A stretch of DNA of 54,689 bases, taken from contig JBDRKQ010000028.1 of the NCBI GenBank assembly GCA_043813895.1, forward strand, positions 1-54,689. Direction: 5' to 3'. This stretch comes from CAZTAR01 sp043813895 (lineage in GTDB: Bacteria > Planctomycetota > Phycisphaerae > UBA1845 > UTPLA1). Both the position numbers and the translations under genes were made by a program. Under the pieces are notes generated by a model that saw only the letters and a program-made list of their open reading frames with translations, searched no databases and was not told where the DNA came from. This document shows, piece after piece, positions 43,066-51,721 of the stretch. The number at the start of each line of letters is the position of its first letter. Within the stretch, counting starts at the first letter, position 1.

Positions 43066-44292
43066 CTGCCACGCTCAAGACTGATTGCGACGATGTTCGC
43101 TCTGGCGATGTGGGCTTGGGCTGGATCGGCAGCTCTCGGCGACGCGCCTTCCTTCACGGGGCTGGGAGACTTACCGGGAGGGAGCTTCAGCAGCAGAGCC
43201 AGCGGCGTTTCGGCTGATGGCACCGTGGTGGTTGGTACGGGGACGAACGGCTCACCTTTGGGGGATGAAGCGTTCAGGTGGGAAAACGGTTTGATGACAG
43301 GCCTGGGCGACCTGCCGGGCGGGAACTTCGTTAGTAGTGCGCACGCGGTCTCGGCCAACGGATCAGTAGTTGTGGGTGTCGGGAGGTCTGCGGGCGGCGT
43401 TCCCGGAGAAGCCGGGCACAACGAAGCGTTCCGGTGGGAGAACGGGGCGATGATCGGTCTGGGCGATCTTCCTGGTGGGGGTTTTGGCAGCCATGCCTCC
43501 GGTGTCTCTGGCGATGGCACCGTTGTGGTCGGGACTGGCAGTGTCGATTCTCTGGCGGCAGCCGAGGCTTTTCGCTGGGGGGGTGGAGTGATGATTGGCT
43601 TGGGGGCACTTCCTGGCGGCTCGTATGACAGCAGCGTCGCCTATGCCGCTTCGATGGACGGAACTGTCGTAGTCGGGGGCAGCACTTCCGCTTTGGGATC
43701 ACAGGCTTTTCGCTGGGAAGACGGAGCGATGACCGGCCTGGGTGACTTGCCCGGAGGTGAGTTTCGCAGTTCCGCGTTCGCGATTTCGGATGATGGGTTT
43801 GTTATTGCGGGACACGGCTGGTCAGCGTCGGGCCAGGAGGCGTTTCGTTGGACGCAGGCGAGTGGGATGGTCGGCCTGGGCAATCTGCCGGGCGGAGATA
43901 GGAGCTATGCGTACGGCGTCTCAGCCGACGGCTCGGCCATTGTGGGAGGCAGCCACTCTGCATCGGGGTACGAGGCAATGTACTGGACGCAGGCGGGTGG
44001 CATGCGCTCGCTGCGCGACCTGCTGGTGACGGATGTCGGGCTCGGACAGGTGCTGACCGGTTGGACCCTCTTTGAAGCAAGAGGAGTCTCCGCCGACGGT
44101 CTGACGATCGTCGGGACTGGCTTCAACCCATCAGGACTCGAAGAAGCCTGGATCGCCCACATTCCCGAACCAGGGACGCTCTTGCTGTTGGCACTCGGCG
44201 GTACCCTTCTCGTGCATCGAACGCGACGCGGGTTTACCGAGAACTCCGGTTTGTTGATGTCGGCCAAACAACGTGAAGGAGGCAAAGCATGA
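43066..44292 (+). CDS. HAF-repeat PEP-CTERM secreted protein
   Basis: The 408-residue product has a signal peptide (LIATMFALAMWAWAGSAALG) and six HAF-type repeats of about 55 residues. Their hallmarks are GLGDLPGG at the start and GVSADGTVVVG inside. It ends in a PEP-CTERM sorting tail (IPEPGTLLLLALGGTLLVHRTRR), followed by a short extension. It should be exported and anchored by the exosortase system. The perfect AAGGAGG at 43052-43058 points to CTG 43066 as start (7 nt spacing); ATG 43093 or ATG 43009 are alternatives. The next gene overlaps by 4 nt and begins like a copy of this one. Confidence 0.82.
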   Translation: MPRSRLIATMFALAMWAWAGSAALGDAPSFTGLGDLPGGSFSSRASGVSADGTVVVGTGTNGSPLGDEAFRWENGLMTGLGDLPGGNFVSSAHAVSANGSVVVGVGRSAGGVPGEAGHNEAFRWENGAMIGLGDLPGGGFGSHASGVSGDGTVVVGTGSVDSLAAAEAFRWGGGVMIGLGALPGGSYDSSVAYAASMDGTVVVGGSTSALGSQAFRWEDGAMTGLGDLPGGEFRSSAFAISDDGFVIAGHGWSASGQEAFRWTQASGMVGLGNLPGGDRSYAYGVSADGSAIVGGSHSASGYEAMYWTQAGGMRSLRDLLVTDVGLGQVLTGWTLFEARGVSADGLTIVGTGFNPSGLEEAWIAHIPEPGTLLLLALGGTLLVHRTRRGFTENSGLLMSAKQREGGKA

Positions 44293-44566
44293 TGGCTTCA
44301 GCGAAGGTTGCTTGGGCGGCAGTGATGATGATCTTCATGTGGACTTGGACGCCTGCCGTGGCTGATGCCCCGTTCTTCATGGGGTTGGGCGATTTGCCTG
44401 GAGGGGACTTCAACAGCGTGGCTTTTGGAGTGTCCGCTGACGGGTCCACTGTTGTCGGTCACGCCGCACCGGCATCGGGCATGGAAGCGTTTGCATGGCA
44501 CGACGGCGTCTTCATCCCTCTTGGTGATCTTCCTGGCAGTGATGTTTCAAGCGTTGCCCGTTCCGC
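44289..44566 (+). pseudogene. Second HAF-repeat gene, truncated
   Basis: ATG 44289 overlaps the stop of the first HAF gene and follows AAGGAGGCAAAGC. The product has its own signal peptide (KVAWAAVMMIFMWTWTPAVADA) and one and a half repeats (GLGDLPGGDFNS, GVSADGSTVVG, LGDLPGSDVSS). After about 44566 the frame runs into antisense RHS sequence and stops at 44684 without further repeats or a PEP-CTERM tail. The gene was clearly cut by arrival of the RHS fragment. A truncated secreted product could still be made but would not be anchored. Confidence 0.75.
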
Positions 44567-44955
44567 GTCGTGGAAGTATACGTACTTCAAGTCATCCGCG
44601 CCGTTGCCGGGCGTGCCGTTTGCGTCGTCACAGCCCAATAGGCCGCCGATGCCGGCGGCGCCTTGGAGGAGGCCTGCACCTTGAAGACTTACCGCTTGCT
44701 GACGCGCGCGGCTCTGATCATGCAGCCCGCTGAGGTCCAGGCCCCAGGTGTACTGGCGGAGCGTCTGATTGTTCGCATCGAGTTCCATCACCAGCAGCCA
44801 GCCGTAATATACAAATCGCCGATCGTCCGAAGGCGTCGCGCTCCAATCGCCCGCACCGCCGCCGGCCGCGGGATCCCAGTCGAAGACCTGCTTGCGAACG
44901 CGGCGGCCCTGATAATCATAGGCAAACACCCGCTTCTTGTCGCCGGACGCATTGG
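44567..44955 (-). pseudogene. RHS protein core fragment A
   Basis: On the minus strand this reads SGDKKRVFAYDYQGRRVRKQ, then FVYYGWLLVMELDANN, LRQYTWGLDLSG and GIGGLLGCDDANGTPGNGADD. This is the YD-repeat core of an RHS protein just before its end. Both sides are cut: upstream it joins the stop of the 166-residue gene, downstream it runs into the antisense of HAF gene 2. The last 126 bp are nearly the same as the start of RHS fragment B (46954-47079), giving a direct repeat around the genes between them. Confidence 0.75.
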
Positions 44956-44956
44956 C

Positions 44957-45457
44957 TCAGGCACTACCCCAAACGAGGTAGATTACAGCAGTGTCTGGAT
45001 GATCTAAATCGATCAACAGGCTCATCAGGCCTCGTCTTGGGGGAGGGGTCTGGACACTGCCAGACCGAAACAGCTTTGCACTGTCTGGCACCCAACCTTT
45101 CGGCGAGTATCGTCCTCCGAAAACGTACTGTTGCGTGGTAGATAGCGCGACGGCAGCAAACGGTGAATCGGCAATGAACTGCTCTACATCTTTCTTGTTA
45201 ATTACGATTTTTGTGCTCACCTGCTCGTCCAAGAAGGAGTGTACCTCATACACTTCAACGCTGGCGGTCTGTGGAAGGCGAATGTTAAACTGGCGCTCGA
45301 CTGTGGGCAAGTCGGGGATACTATGCGTAACCTCGCTCTCGAAAAGCCAGGAGGGGCGGAGACACAACAAGACAGCCCCGGCCACTCCACACACGCAGAG
45401 CGCAACGATGGCTACAAGAAGCCTCGTACGCTTTTGGTGATTCGGACCACTATCCAT
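44957..45457 (-). CDS. Membrane-anchored protein, candidate RHS-associated immunity or accessory protein
   Basis: The 166-residue product has one N-terminal membrane segment (LLVAIVALCVCGVAGAVLLCL) and an extracytoplasmic domain beginning PSWLFESEVTHSIPDLPTV. The domain reads as mixed alpha/beta (VEVYEVHSFLDEQVSTKIVIN, AVALSTTQQYVFGG). ATG 45457 has AGGAG about 9 nt upstream; the frame is open to 45526. It lies downstream of an RHS tip and a similar small membrane protein on the same strand, where RHS immunity genes are usually found. No family is recognised, and the role is inferred from position. Confidence 0.6.
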   Translation of the reverse strand: MDSGPNHQKRTRLLVAIVALCVCGVAGAVLLCLRPSWLFESEVTHSIPDLPTVERQFNIRLPQTASVEVYEVHSFLDEQVSTKIVINKKDVEQFIADSPFAAVALSTTQQYVFGGRYSPKGWVPDSAKLFRSGSVQTPPPRRGLMSLLIDLDHPDTAVIYLVWGSA

Positions 45458-45559
45458 CCTAATCGGGCTCCTAGTACCGGTTATCACCTCCAGAGCCGGG
45501 TCTCGTGGTGACTGTCCCTTGGCCACCCAGAGTGGGCCGCCACGCAGATTGTGTTCAGG

Positions 45560-46042
45560 TTAGTCCCTCACGGTTCCTATTTCCCGAAGTCGCTGTGACA
45601 ACAATCCGGCGTATTCCCGGAAATGATCACGCAGATAGCCTCGGACCCCAATGACGTTCCCTGATGCATCCACTGGCAAGCCATTCCAGCCTATCGAGAT
45701 CTCCTCCGTGCTGATCAATAGTCCCCGGGGGCCATGTCTCGCGAACCCTGCCACTTCCCCGTCAAACACCACGGTGAACGTGTTTGTGTCGTGCATCCTG
45801 ATGATGTCGGCATGCTCTATCGCTGCGAGGGAGTCGGGCCATGTGCCGTGTGACAGTTCCAGGTACCTCCCTAACGCTCGCGCAGTTTCCGCGAGACGAA
45901 ACAATGCCATGTCGGAGGTTCGCTTGTAGCTAACGAATGCCCACAACGCAACCCCGCATATCGCGAACAACGCGAGCGCACATGCAGCCCTTCGCCCGAT
46001 GCGACCTTCGCTCCTGGTGCGGCCATCACTCAAAACCGACAT
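45560..46042 (-). CDS. Small membrane-anchored protein, candidate immunity protein of the RHS tip
   Basis: The 160-residue product has a single transmembrane helix near residues 17-40 (ACALALFAICGVALWAFVSYK). A soluble domain with FRLAETARALGRYLELSHGTWPDSLAAIEH follows, a pattern also seen in pseudopilin-like domains. Its ATG overlaps the end of the RHS reading frame by 13 nt and has GGGGAGGGGAAG just upstream, so it is translationally coupled to the RHS tip. That coupling is typical of toxin-immunity pairs. No family is recognised. Confidence 0.62.
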   Translation of the reverse strand: MSVLSDGRTRSEGRIGRRAACALALFAICGVALWAFVSYKRTSDMALFRLAETARALGRYLELSHGTWPDSLAAIEHADIIRMHDTNTFTVVFDGEVAGFARHGPRGLLISTEEISIGWNGLPVDASGNVIGVRGYLRDHFREYAGLLSQRLREIGTVRD

Positions 46043-47079
46043 TCTTCCCCTCCCCGTACTCCCATGTCAAACAGCTTCGCAGCATACCAATGACAGTCGT
46101 GGATGATGTTGTAGTCCGGCGTGTTGAGTTGATCCTTCTCGGCCTGCCACAAGACGGTATCAGCCATCCTACAACTCACCTTCGCGACGTGTTGCACGCT
46201 CCACATGGAGGGGTCGTTCTCCGGATTCGTACTCCCGGGATAGATTAGAATCTCCTGTCCTGTGGTATAACCCCAAGTCGGCGAGACTCGCTTGTATACG
46301 AAGTCGATTTTCTTCGACCAAGTAGGACACACGATGAACAGGGATTGATGCTTCGGCCAGGAGGTTCCCGCTACGCGAGCTCGATAGATGTTGCACCAGC
46401 AGCATTCGCCCCAACTCGCCTTGATTAGGTCTCTCGGTTTAAGGGCGGTTGCCCCTCGAACGCACCGACAGCAGTCCATCGGGCGACTCGCTCCAGGAGG
46501 GCATTTCTCAGTTTTTTGGCAAAAACTCCTTTCGTCCATCTTCGTTGCATCCGTGATCATGTATTCGCAGCAGGCTTCGGATTTGTCAACGCTGGGGTTC
46601 TTGGGCTCCCAGTCAGGCCACCAAATCGTGTCCTTTCCAACCGGATCTACCGCATCGATAGCTGTGTTGCGGACGAACGCATAAAGATTCTGTCCGCCCT
46701 TCTCCCCAATCGGGTCCCGATTCAGCCAACGGCCCAGGCGTGGCGAGTAGTACCGATACCCGTAGTAGTACAGCCCATCGGCGGTGGTGTCGGCGTAGTC
46801 GATCTCGGCGTCGAAGTACTTCGTGCTGAAGCGGAACGGGTTGGCGTCGGCCAGCGAGCCGCTGGAGGATTGGACGTTGCCGTACGGGTCGTACTCGTAC
46901 CGAGCGAGCAGGGCACCGCCGGTGCTCACCAACTGACCGACGTTGCCGTTGGCGTCGTAGAAGTACACGTACTTCAGATCGTCCGCACCGCTACCGGGCG
47001 TGCCATTTGCATCGTCACAGGCGAGCAGGCCGCCGATGCCGCCGGCGCCTTGAAGGAGGCCTGCACTTTGAAGACCTAG
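46030..47079 (-). pseudogene. RHS fragment B with Cys-rich C-terminal tip
   Basis: The open frame (about 349 codons) begins inside the RHS core without a start. It contains YDANGNVGQLVST, YEYDPYGNVQSS and the conserved RHS end YYYGYRYYSPRLGRWLNRDPIGEKGG. After NLYAFVRNTAIDAVDPVGKD comes a unique tip of about 200 residues with 14 Cys (CC, CC, C, CC and C clusters) ending HDCHWYAAKLFDMGVRGG. RHS tips are usually secreted toxins released by the core; this one has lost its core and signal, so it is an orphan tip. The toxic activity, if any, is unknown. Confidence 0.75.
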
Positions 47080-47201
47080 AAACTATCTCAAAAAGGCTCT
47101 TTTGGTCGATACAACATTCATGGACGTATTGTGAAAGGAGCCATGGATGGCCAGGACGAAACGTAAAGTTACACGGCTTAAGACGATTTGGGAGTGCCCG
47201 G

Positions 47202-48107
47202 ATGTTTAGCGGCAGCGTGAGAGCGGACGCATTCGGCACGGGTGGGAGTCAATTCACCATCGACTTCGTGTCGATCTCGGGCGATACAAACCCCGTCAGC
47301 GGGATTCCCGCAGGTAGTGGATTCACCTTCGTTGGCGTCGACAACGACTACCGTATGGGCACTCTTGAGATTACGAATGACCAGTGGGACCGATTCAAGA
47401 CGGAACTGGGTGTCCCGGTCACGGGCGACCCATCGGATGCGTATGACCAAGACCCTGGCTGGACGGGCACGAACAGACCGACAAACGGCCTGAGTTGGTT
47501 AGAGGCTGCTCAATTCGTCAACTGGCTCAACACGAGCGCGGGGCATCAGGCGGCGTACAAGTTCACAGGCACGCAAGGCACGAGCGACTACACGCTGAGT
47601 ATCTGGAGCACAGAGGAAGCCGACAACGGCACGAATCTCTACCGCCACAAGGACTCCTTCTACTACCTGCCGACTGAAGGTGAGTGGGTCAAGGCTGCTT
47701 ATTGGAATGGCACGGAGTTGCAAACCTGGGCGACAACAGATGACTCCCAGCCAGTTGTGGGCGTTGATTCCAACTATGGTCAAAGTTATCCCTTTGACGC
47801 TGGCCCCTGGGACGTTGGCACCGGCAATGCGGAACTCAATGGCACGTTCGACATGATGGGCAACGTCTGGGAGTGGATGGAGAGCCCCTCCAGCGAAGAC
47901 TTCGGGACTGATTCCCCTCGTAGCATGCGGGGCGGGACTTACGCGGACGCCGCGTACCGCCTCGCGTCCTCCGCACGATTCGCCAATTATCCGGCCTACG
48001 AGGAGTACCATTTCGGCTTCCGCGTTGCCTCCGAAGTCCCGGAGCCCACAACGCTCTCGCTGCTGCTGCTCGGAGGCGTCGCGGTTCTCAGTACGAAAAG
48101 ACGGTAA
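47202..48107 (+). CDS. Formylglycine-generating-enzyme-like PEP-CTERM protein
   Basis: The 301-residue product is a SUMF1/FGE-sulfatase-type domain: FVSISGDTNP at the start, MGTLEITNDQWDRFK, WLEAAQFVNWLNTSAG, YYLPTEGEWVKAAYW and GNVWEWMESPS. It ends in PEP-CTERM tail VPEPTTLSLLLLGGVAVLSTKRR. Members of this secreted group usually lack the cysteines of true FGE, and none are seen here. No signal peptide precedes ATG 47202. A better start with ribosome binding site (47147, MARTKRKVTRLK) is in another frame and stops at TAG, so a frameshift appears to have destroyed the signal peptide. Export is therefore doubtful. Confidence 0.75.
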   Translation: MFSGSVRADAFGTGGSQFTIDFVSISGDTNPVSGIPAGSGFTFVGVDNDYRMGTLEITNDQWDRFKTELGVPVTGDPSDAYDQDPGWTGTNRPTNGLSWLEAAQFVNWLNTSAGHQAAYKFTGTQGTSDYTLSIWSTEEADNGTNLYRHKDSFYYLPTEGEWVKAAYWNGTELQTWATTDDSQPVVGVDSNYGQSYPFDAGPWDVGTGNAELNGTFDMMGNVWEWMESPSSEDFGTDSPRSMRGGTYADAAYRLASSARFANYPAYEEYHFGFRVASEVPEPTTLSLLLLGGVAVLSTKRR

Positions 48108-48367
48108 GAAGTCGCGTTAGGCCACGACTCCTTGCTGGCTGGCCCCGTAGCGTTGTCTCAGCAAAGTCTCAAAGTCTCACGGTTTTGCGAATGCCCCGCC
48201 CTCGTGGTTGCCCGTTCGCCTGGGGCACAACAACACCGATTCCACGCCAGAAACGCCAGTTGGGGCAGGCCCGCTATCCCTTCTTGCAGATGTCAGGACC
48301 GAGTGATTCTGGCCTTCTTGGCTGTTGCCCCGCATAATGCTGTTCAACGCGTGTCGGGAGCCGCTTC
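48108..48367. other. Intergenic stretch, no gene seen
   Basis: It lies between the FGE-like gene and the helix-turn-helix remnant. No frame looks coding. Confidence 0.35.
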
Positions 48368-48540
48368 ATGGTCAAGCTCAACGAGTACAGGACGGTCGGT
48401 GAGGCGGCTGAGTTACTCGGCGTCAGCAAGAACACGCTCCGCCGTTGGGATGGGGCCGAGATGCTGAAGGCTCGACACCAACCGATCGACCCGCTACGTC
48501 GATTTCGACACGACCCGCCCGGTCTACGCCACACGACCCG
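48368..48540 (+). pseudogene. MerR/IS607-resolvase-type helix-turn-helix remnant
   Basis: ATG 48368 starts EYRTVGEAAELLGVSKNTLRRWD, a clear MerR-type DNA-binding helix pair as in IS607-type resolvases and excisionases. After about residue 40 the expected KARRHPxNxYRYF region is scrambled (KARHQPIDPLRRF); shifting frame by one restores RYVDFDTTRPV, so a frameshift is likely. The frame then runs on without similarity. It is probably inactive. Confidence 0.6.
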
Positions 48541-48572
48541 ACAAGTGCCATATACGGAGGTGAGGTTTGAAT

Positions 48573-49172
48573 ATGGTCGATTTGTGTTCGAAGCAGAAGA
48601 GAGTCAGATCACGCGATGTCTGTTTTGTCCTTTCCGTTTGTTTTCTGGGACTCCTTATTTCTGGATGTAGTGGCGAAGAAACCCAAAATGGGGAGGAGGA
48701 GGTCGCAAGGCTCATCCGTAAATACAACGACCTCATGGCCCAGGCAAAGACAAAAGAGCAAGCACTTGCTGGAGGAAGAGAGTTTCGCCTTCCTCATTCA
48801 AAGGTGCTTGATATCAAGTCTGAAGTAATCCGCTTGCGTCATGAAGCCTATTATGTGCACCTTGAGGCCAAGAAAATGACGCACGAGGGACGTAGGACGA
48901 AGGACCAAAGAACAGCAAAGCATTGGATGATTGGCAGCGGGATTGGTTTGCTGCTTGGTTTGCTTTTCCTGGTGGTTAGTTTGGTTATAGCAGGGATAGA
49001 TCGCCTTAGAGGCAAGTGTGGTAATCGTTGGTGGAATTCAGATGGTGAAGGCTCTTCTACTTCGCCACCCTCGTGTGGAATCGAGCCATATACACCGCCG
49101 TATGAAGCTCCCAAACCTGAACGACGCACCACGCATCCGATTACGGGTGTTGAGACAATCCATCACGATTAA
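48573..49172 (+). CDS. Predicted lipoprotein with internal membrane helix
   Basis: The 199-residue product has a basic N-terminus, a signal (CFVLSVCFLGLLISGCSG) with lipobox LISGC, and a helical charged domain (EEEVARLIRKYNDLMAQAKTK). A strong second hydrophobic helix near residues 122-145 (IGLLLGLLFLVVSLVIAGI) leads to a Cys/Pro-containing tail. ATG 48573 has GAGGT 6 nt upstream. Codon use is less GC-biased than the left half of the window, suggesting acquired DNA. It is unrelated to its neighbours by sequence, and no function can be assigned. Confidence 0.6.
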   Translation: MVDLCSKQKRVRSRDVCFVLSVCFLGLLISGCSGEETQNGEEEVARLIRKYNDLMAQAKTKEQALAGGREFRLPHSKVLDIKSEVIRLRHEAYYVHLEAKKMTHEGRRTKDQRTAKHWMIGSGIGLLLGLLFLVVSLVIAGIDRLRGKCGNRWWNSDGEGSSTSPPSCGIEPYTPPYEAPKPERRTTHPITGVETIHHD

Positions 49173-49186
49173 GTCGGCAGTCACGC

Positions 49187-49322
49187 TATCCGACGAGCAG
49201 CGACACGTTGCCGAGAAACGATCTCATCGACCCCGGCCCGGGCAACAATGCAACGTTTCACGCCGGGAGCTACAAGATTGGAAGCCCGTACTACCGCACC
49301 GACGTTGGAGATCATGAGAATT
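49187..49322 (+). pseudogene. FGE-like gene, left fragment interrupted by IS21
   Basis: The frame reads YPTSSDTLPRNDLIDPG, then NNATF and YKIGSPYYRTDVGDHEN, typical of the middle of secreted FGE-like proteins. It ends exactly at the left end of the IS21 element. Its continuation (SESPYGTFDQGGNVWEWNEA) is found at 52850 on the far side. The 5' part of the gene is missing. Confidence 0.8.
49318..49322. repeat. Target site duplication of the IS21 element, left
   Basis: GAATT directly precedes the TG end of the element; the same five bases follow the CA end at 52850-52854. Confidence 0.8.
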
Positions 49323-49446
49323 TGTCGCCGCCGGCCTGAAAATGCTGTAAATCAGCCGGTTTGAGAATGCGATGTGCGAGTGACCTGAACGTACGAGTCA
49401 TGCGTCAGGGCACGGGCCGGTGTGTTGGGATAGGCGGGAGCGGCCT

Positions 49447-50232
49447 TCAGGGTTCGATGCGATCCTTCATGCGGTAGCTCTTGCCTTCGATGACGATGCT
49501 TTCGGCGTGGTGCAGGATGCGGTCCAGGATGGCCGAGGTCAGGGTGCTGTCGTTGTTGAAGATCGACGGCCAGTGCTTGTAGACCTTGTTGGTGGTCAGG
49601 ACGATGGAGCCGCGTTCGTAGCGGTGGCTGATGATCTGGAAGAGCAGGTCGGCCCCGTGCTTGTCGATGGGCAGATAGCCTAGTTCGTCGATGATCAGCA
49701 GTTCCGGGCGGGTGTACTGTTTGAGTTCCTGGACCAGCCGGCCGGCCTTCTGGGCGGCCGACAGGCTGTTGACGATGTTGATGGCGCTGGCGAAGCGGAC
49801 TCGCGGACCCGCTTGGCAGGCGGCCCAACCCAGGGCGATGGCCAAGTGCGTCTTCCCCAGGCCCACCCCACCGATCAGGATGGCATTGGCCCGATCCTCG
49901 ATGAACTTCAGGCGGAAGAGATTCTGGACGGCCAGCCGATTGATCTTCGTCGGCCAGGTAAAGTCGAACTGCTGCAGGGTCTTGAGCACCGGGAAGCGGG
50001 CCTGTCGGATCCTCCGCTGGCAGGCGCGGTCCTGGCGCAGGACGGCCTCGCCCTCGACCAGGTGGGCCAGGAAGTCCACATGGGACCATTGCTCAGCGGT
50101 CGCCTTCCGGGCCAGTTCCTCGAAGTGTTCCAGGATCGACGGGAGCTTGAGCAGTTGGAGTTGCTGGCGCAGTTCCGCCGAGGTGGTCTCTGCCAATCGC
50201 TTTGGCGACTTGGGATCCTTGCTGCGGTTCAT
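49447..50232 (-). CDS. istB: IS21 helper ATPase IstB
   Basis: The 261-residue AAA+ protein is related to DnaC. It has the N-terminal helix pair LRQQLQLLKLPSILEHFEELARKA, Walker A GGVGLGKTHLAIALG near residue 104, Walker B ELLIIDELGYLP near residue 165, and GSIVLTTNKVYKHWPSIF. IstB assists IstA in target selection. It overlaps the istA gene by 140 nt, longer than usual; an internal start is possible, but the N-terminal helices match the family, so the full frame is kept. Confidence 0.93.
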   Translation of the reverse strand: MNRSKDPKSPKRLAETTSAELRQQLQLLKLPSILEHFEELARKATAEQWSHVDFLAHLVEGEAVLRQDRACQRRIRQARFPVLKTLQQFDFTWPTKINRLAVQNLFRLKFIEDRANAILIGGVGLGKTHLAIALGWAACQAGPRVRFASAINIVNSLSAAQKAGRLVQELKQYTRPELLIIDELGYLPIDKHGADLLFQIISHRYERGSIVLTTNKVYKHWPSIFNNDSTLTSAILDRILHHAESIVIEGKSYRMKDRIEP

Positions 50233-51721
50233 GAGTTTCTCCGGAGGCAGGAGGAGGCTCCTGGTGCGTTTCGTAGAGTGCCAGGTTGGGTTCGGGGAGT
50301 TCCAGGTCCAGCAGATCCTGCCGGCGAGTCAGGTGCAACGCCCCGGGTTCCGGCAGGATCCGTTGCCGCTGTTCGAGCAGGTTGGCGATGTACTCACCGC
50401 TGAAGGCCTGGAACTCCAGGGCATCCTCGATGGCCCGAGCGGTGCACTCCGCCCCGTAGATCTCGGCCAAGCCCACGATTTGGCGGACGTGATGCAGGAC
50501 GTTGAGTCGCCGCTCGGCGAGACCCTGGTAGAATCCTTCGGCCTTGGGCGTCAGCGACAGCAGCCGCTGCAGTAACTTCTGGTCACGAGCGCGACGACGC
50601 TGCTGGAGCAGAGCCCGAGGGTGATCGGGATCCTCGAAGTCCCGCTGGCGGTCGTAGCAGCGGGTATGCCGGGCAATCAGCCGCTCCTGGTGGTACAGGC
50701 ATAGGTGATCAGGGTAGAGCTTGAGGGTCAACGCCGCGCCGGCGTATTCGGCCGGCACCGAGTAGGTGTTGGTGTCCACGGTCACGCGGAACTGGCGGCT
50801 GGCCCGGGCCGGCCGGAGGACGCCGACATCGTAAGGCTGGACTGGCAGAGGCCGGAGCTTGGGCTTCTCTGCCAGGAACAGGTCTGTCGGCCGCCGTTTG
50901 GTGCTGCCGTGGATCCGCACGTTGGCCACCGTATCCAGCCACTGGCGTGCGGCGGGATTGACCAAGGCGAAGTCGCTCAGCTCCAAGCCGGCCAGGAAGT
51001 TTTTCTTGATGTACCCAACGGCGTTCTCCACCCGACCCTTCTCGTGGGCCTGGCCGACGCCGCAGGGACGGATGGTAAAGCCGAAGTGATCGGCGAAGTC
51101 CTGGTAGCGCGGGTTGAGGACCGGGGCCTGGCCCATGACATGCCGCAAGACCGCGGAGCGCAGGTTGTCCACCATGACCCGCTGGGGGACTCCACCGAAG
51201 AAGGCGAAGGCATTGGCGTGGCAGGCCAGGAAGTGCTCCATGGTCTCGCTGACGGTGAACTCGACGTAGAGCATGCGGCTGTAGCAAAGCACCATGACAA
51301 AGAAGCTCAGCCGCCGGCGGGTGTGGCCCACGCTGATCGAGCCGAACTGCCCCCAGTCCACCTGGGCGCATTCGGCGGGGGCGAACGAAAGGGTCAGGAA
51401 GGCCGGCGTGCGTGGCGGGCGGACTTGGTGGACGTAGTCTTTGACAATGGTGATCCCGCCGGGGTAGCCGCCCTCGCGCAGCCGCAGGAAGATCTGCGTG
51501 GCGGTGTAGGGATGGCTCTCCAGCCAGCGAACGATCTGCTTTTTGTAGGGGTCCAGCTTGCTGGGCCGGGGCCCGACCTTCCGCGGCTGGAACTTCTCGG
51601 CGGCCAGCCAGTGAGCCACCGTCCGCTGGTCCAGGTGCAGCTCTCGGGCGATCTGAGCTACGGTCAGATGGCGCTGGTCATGGAAGTGCTTGATCTGACA
51701 GTACTGTTCATAGTCGATCAT
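50093..51721 (-). CDS. istA: IS21 transposase IstA
   Basis: The 542-residue DDE transposase has an N-terminal helix-turn-helix (HLTVAQIARELHLDQRTVAHWLA) and an integrase core: first catalytic Asp in QVDWGQFG near residue 117, second in MVDNLRSAV near residue 178, catalytic Glu in EKGRVENAVGYIKKNFL near residue 230. A C-terminal beta-barrel region follows (FRVTVDTNTYSVPAEY). The length fits the family, with a Pro/Ala/Gly-rich tail read across the istB start. The ATG overlaps the stop of the preceding gene by 4 nt. Confidence 0.95.
   Translation of the reverse strand: MIDYEQYCQIKHFHDQRHLTVAQIARELHLDQRTVAHWLAAEKFQPRKVGPRPSKLDPYKKQIVRWLESHPYTATQIFLRLREGGYPGGITIVKDYVHQVRPPRTPAFLTLSFAPAECAQVDWGQFGSISVGHTRRRLSFFVMVLCYSRMLYVEFTVSETMEHFLACHANAFAFFGGVPQRVMVDNLRSAVLRHVMGQAPVLNPRYQDFADHFGFTIRPCGVGQAHEKGRVENAVGYIKKNFLAGLELSDFALVNPAARQWLDTVANVRIHGSTKRRPTDLFLAEKPKLRPLPVQPYDVGVLRPARASRQFRVTVDTNTYSVPAEYAGAALTLKLYPDHLCLYHQERLIARHTRCYDRQRDFEDPDHPRALLQQRRRARDQKLLQRLLSLTPKAEGFYQGLAERRLNVLHHVRQIVGLAEIYGAECTARAIEDALEFQAFSGEYIANLLEQRQRILPEPGALHLTRRQDLLDLELPEPNLALYETHQEPPPASGETHEPQQGSQVAKAIGRDHLGGTAPATPTAQAPVDPGTLRGTGPEGDR

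Noticed and set aside
44459..44929. An apparent 156-codon minus-strand gene covering RHS fragment A
   Set aside because: Its last third is the antisense of HAF gene 2, so it is a mosaic over a junction, not a real gene.
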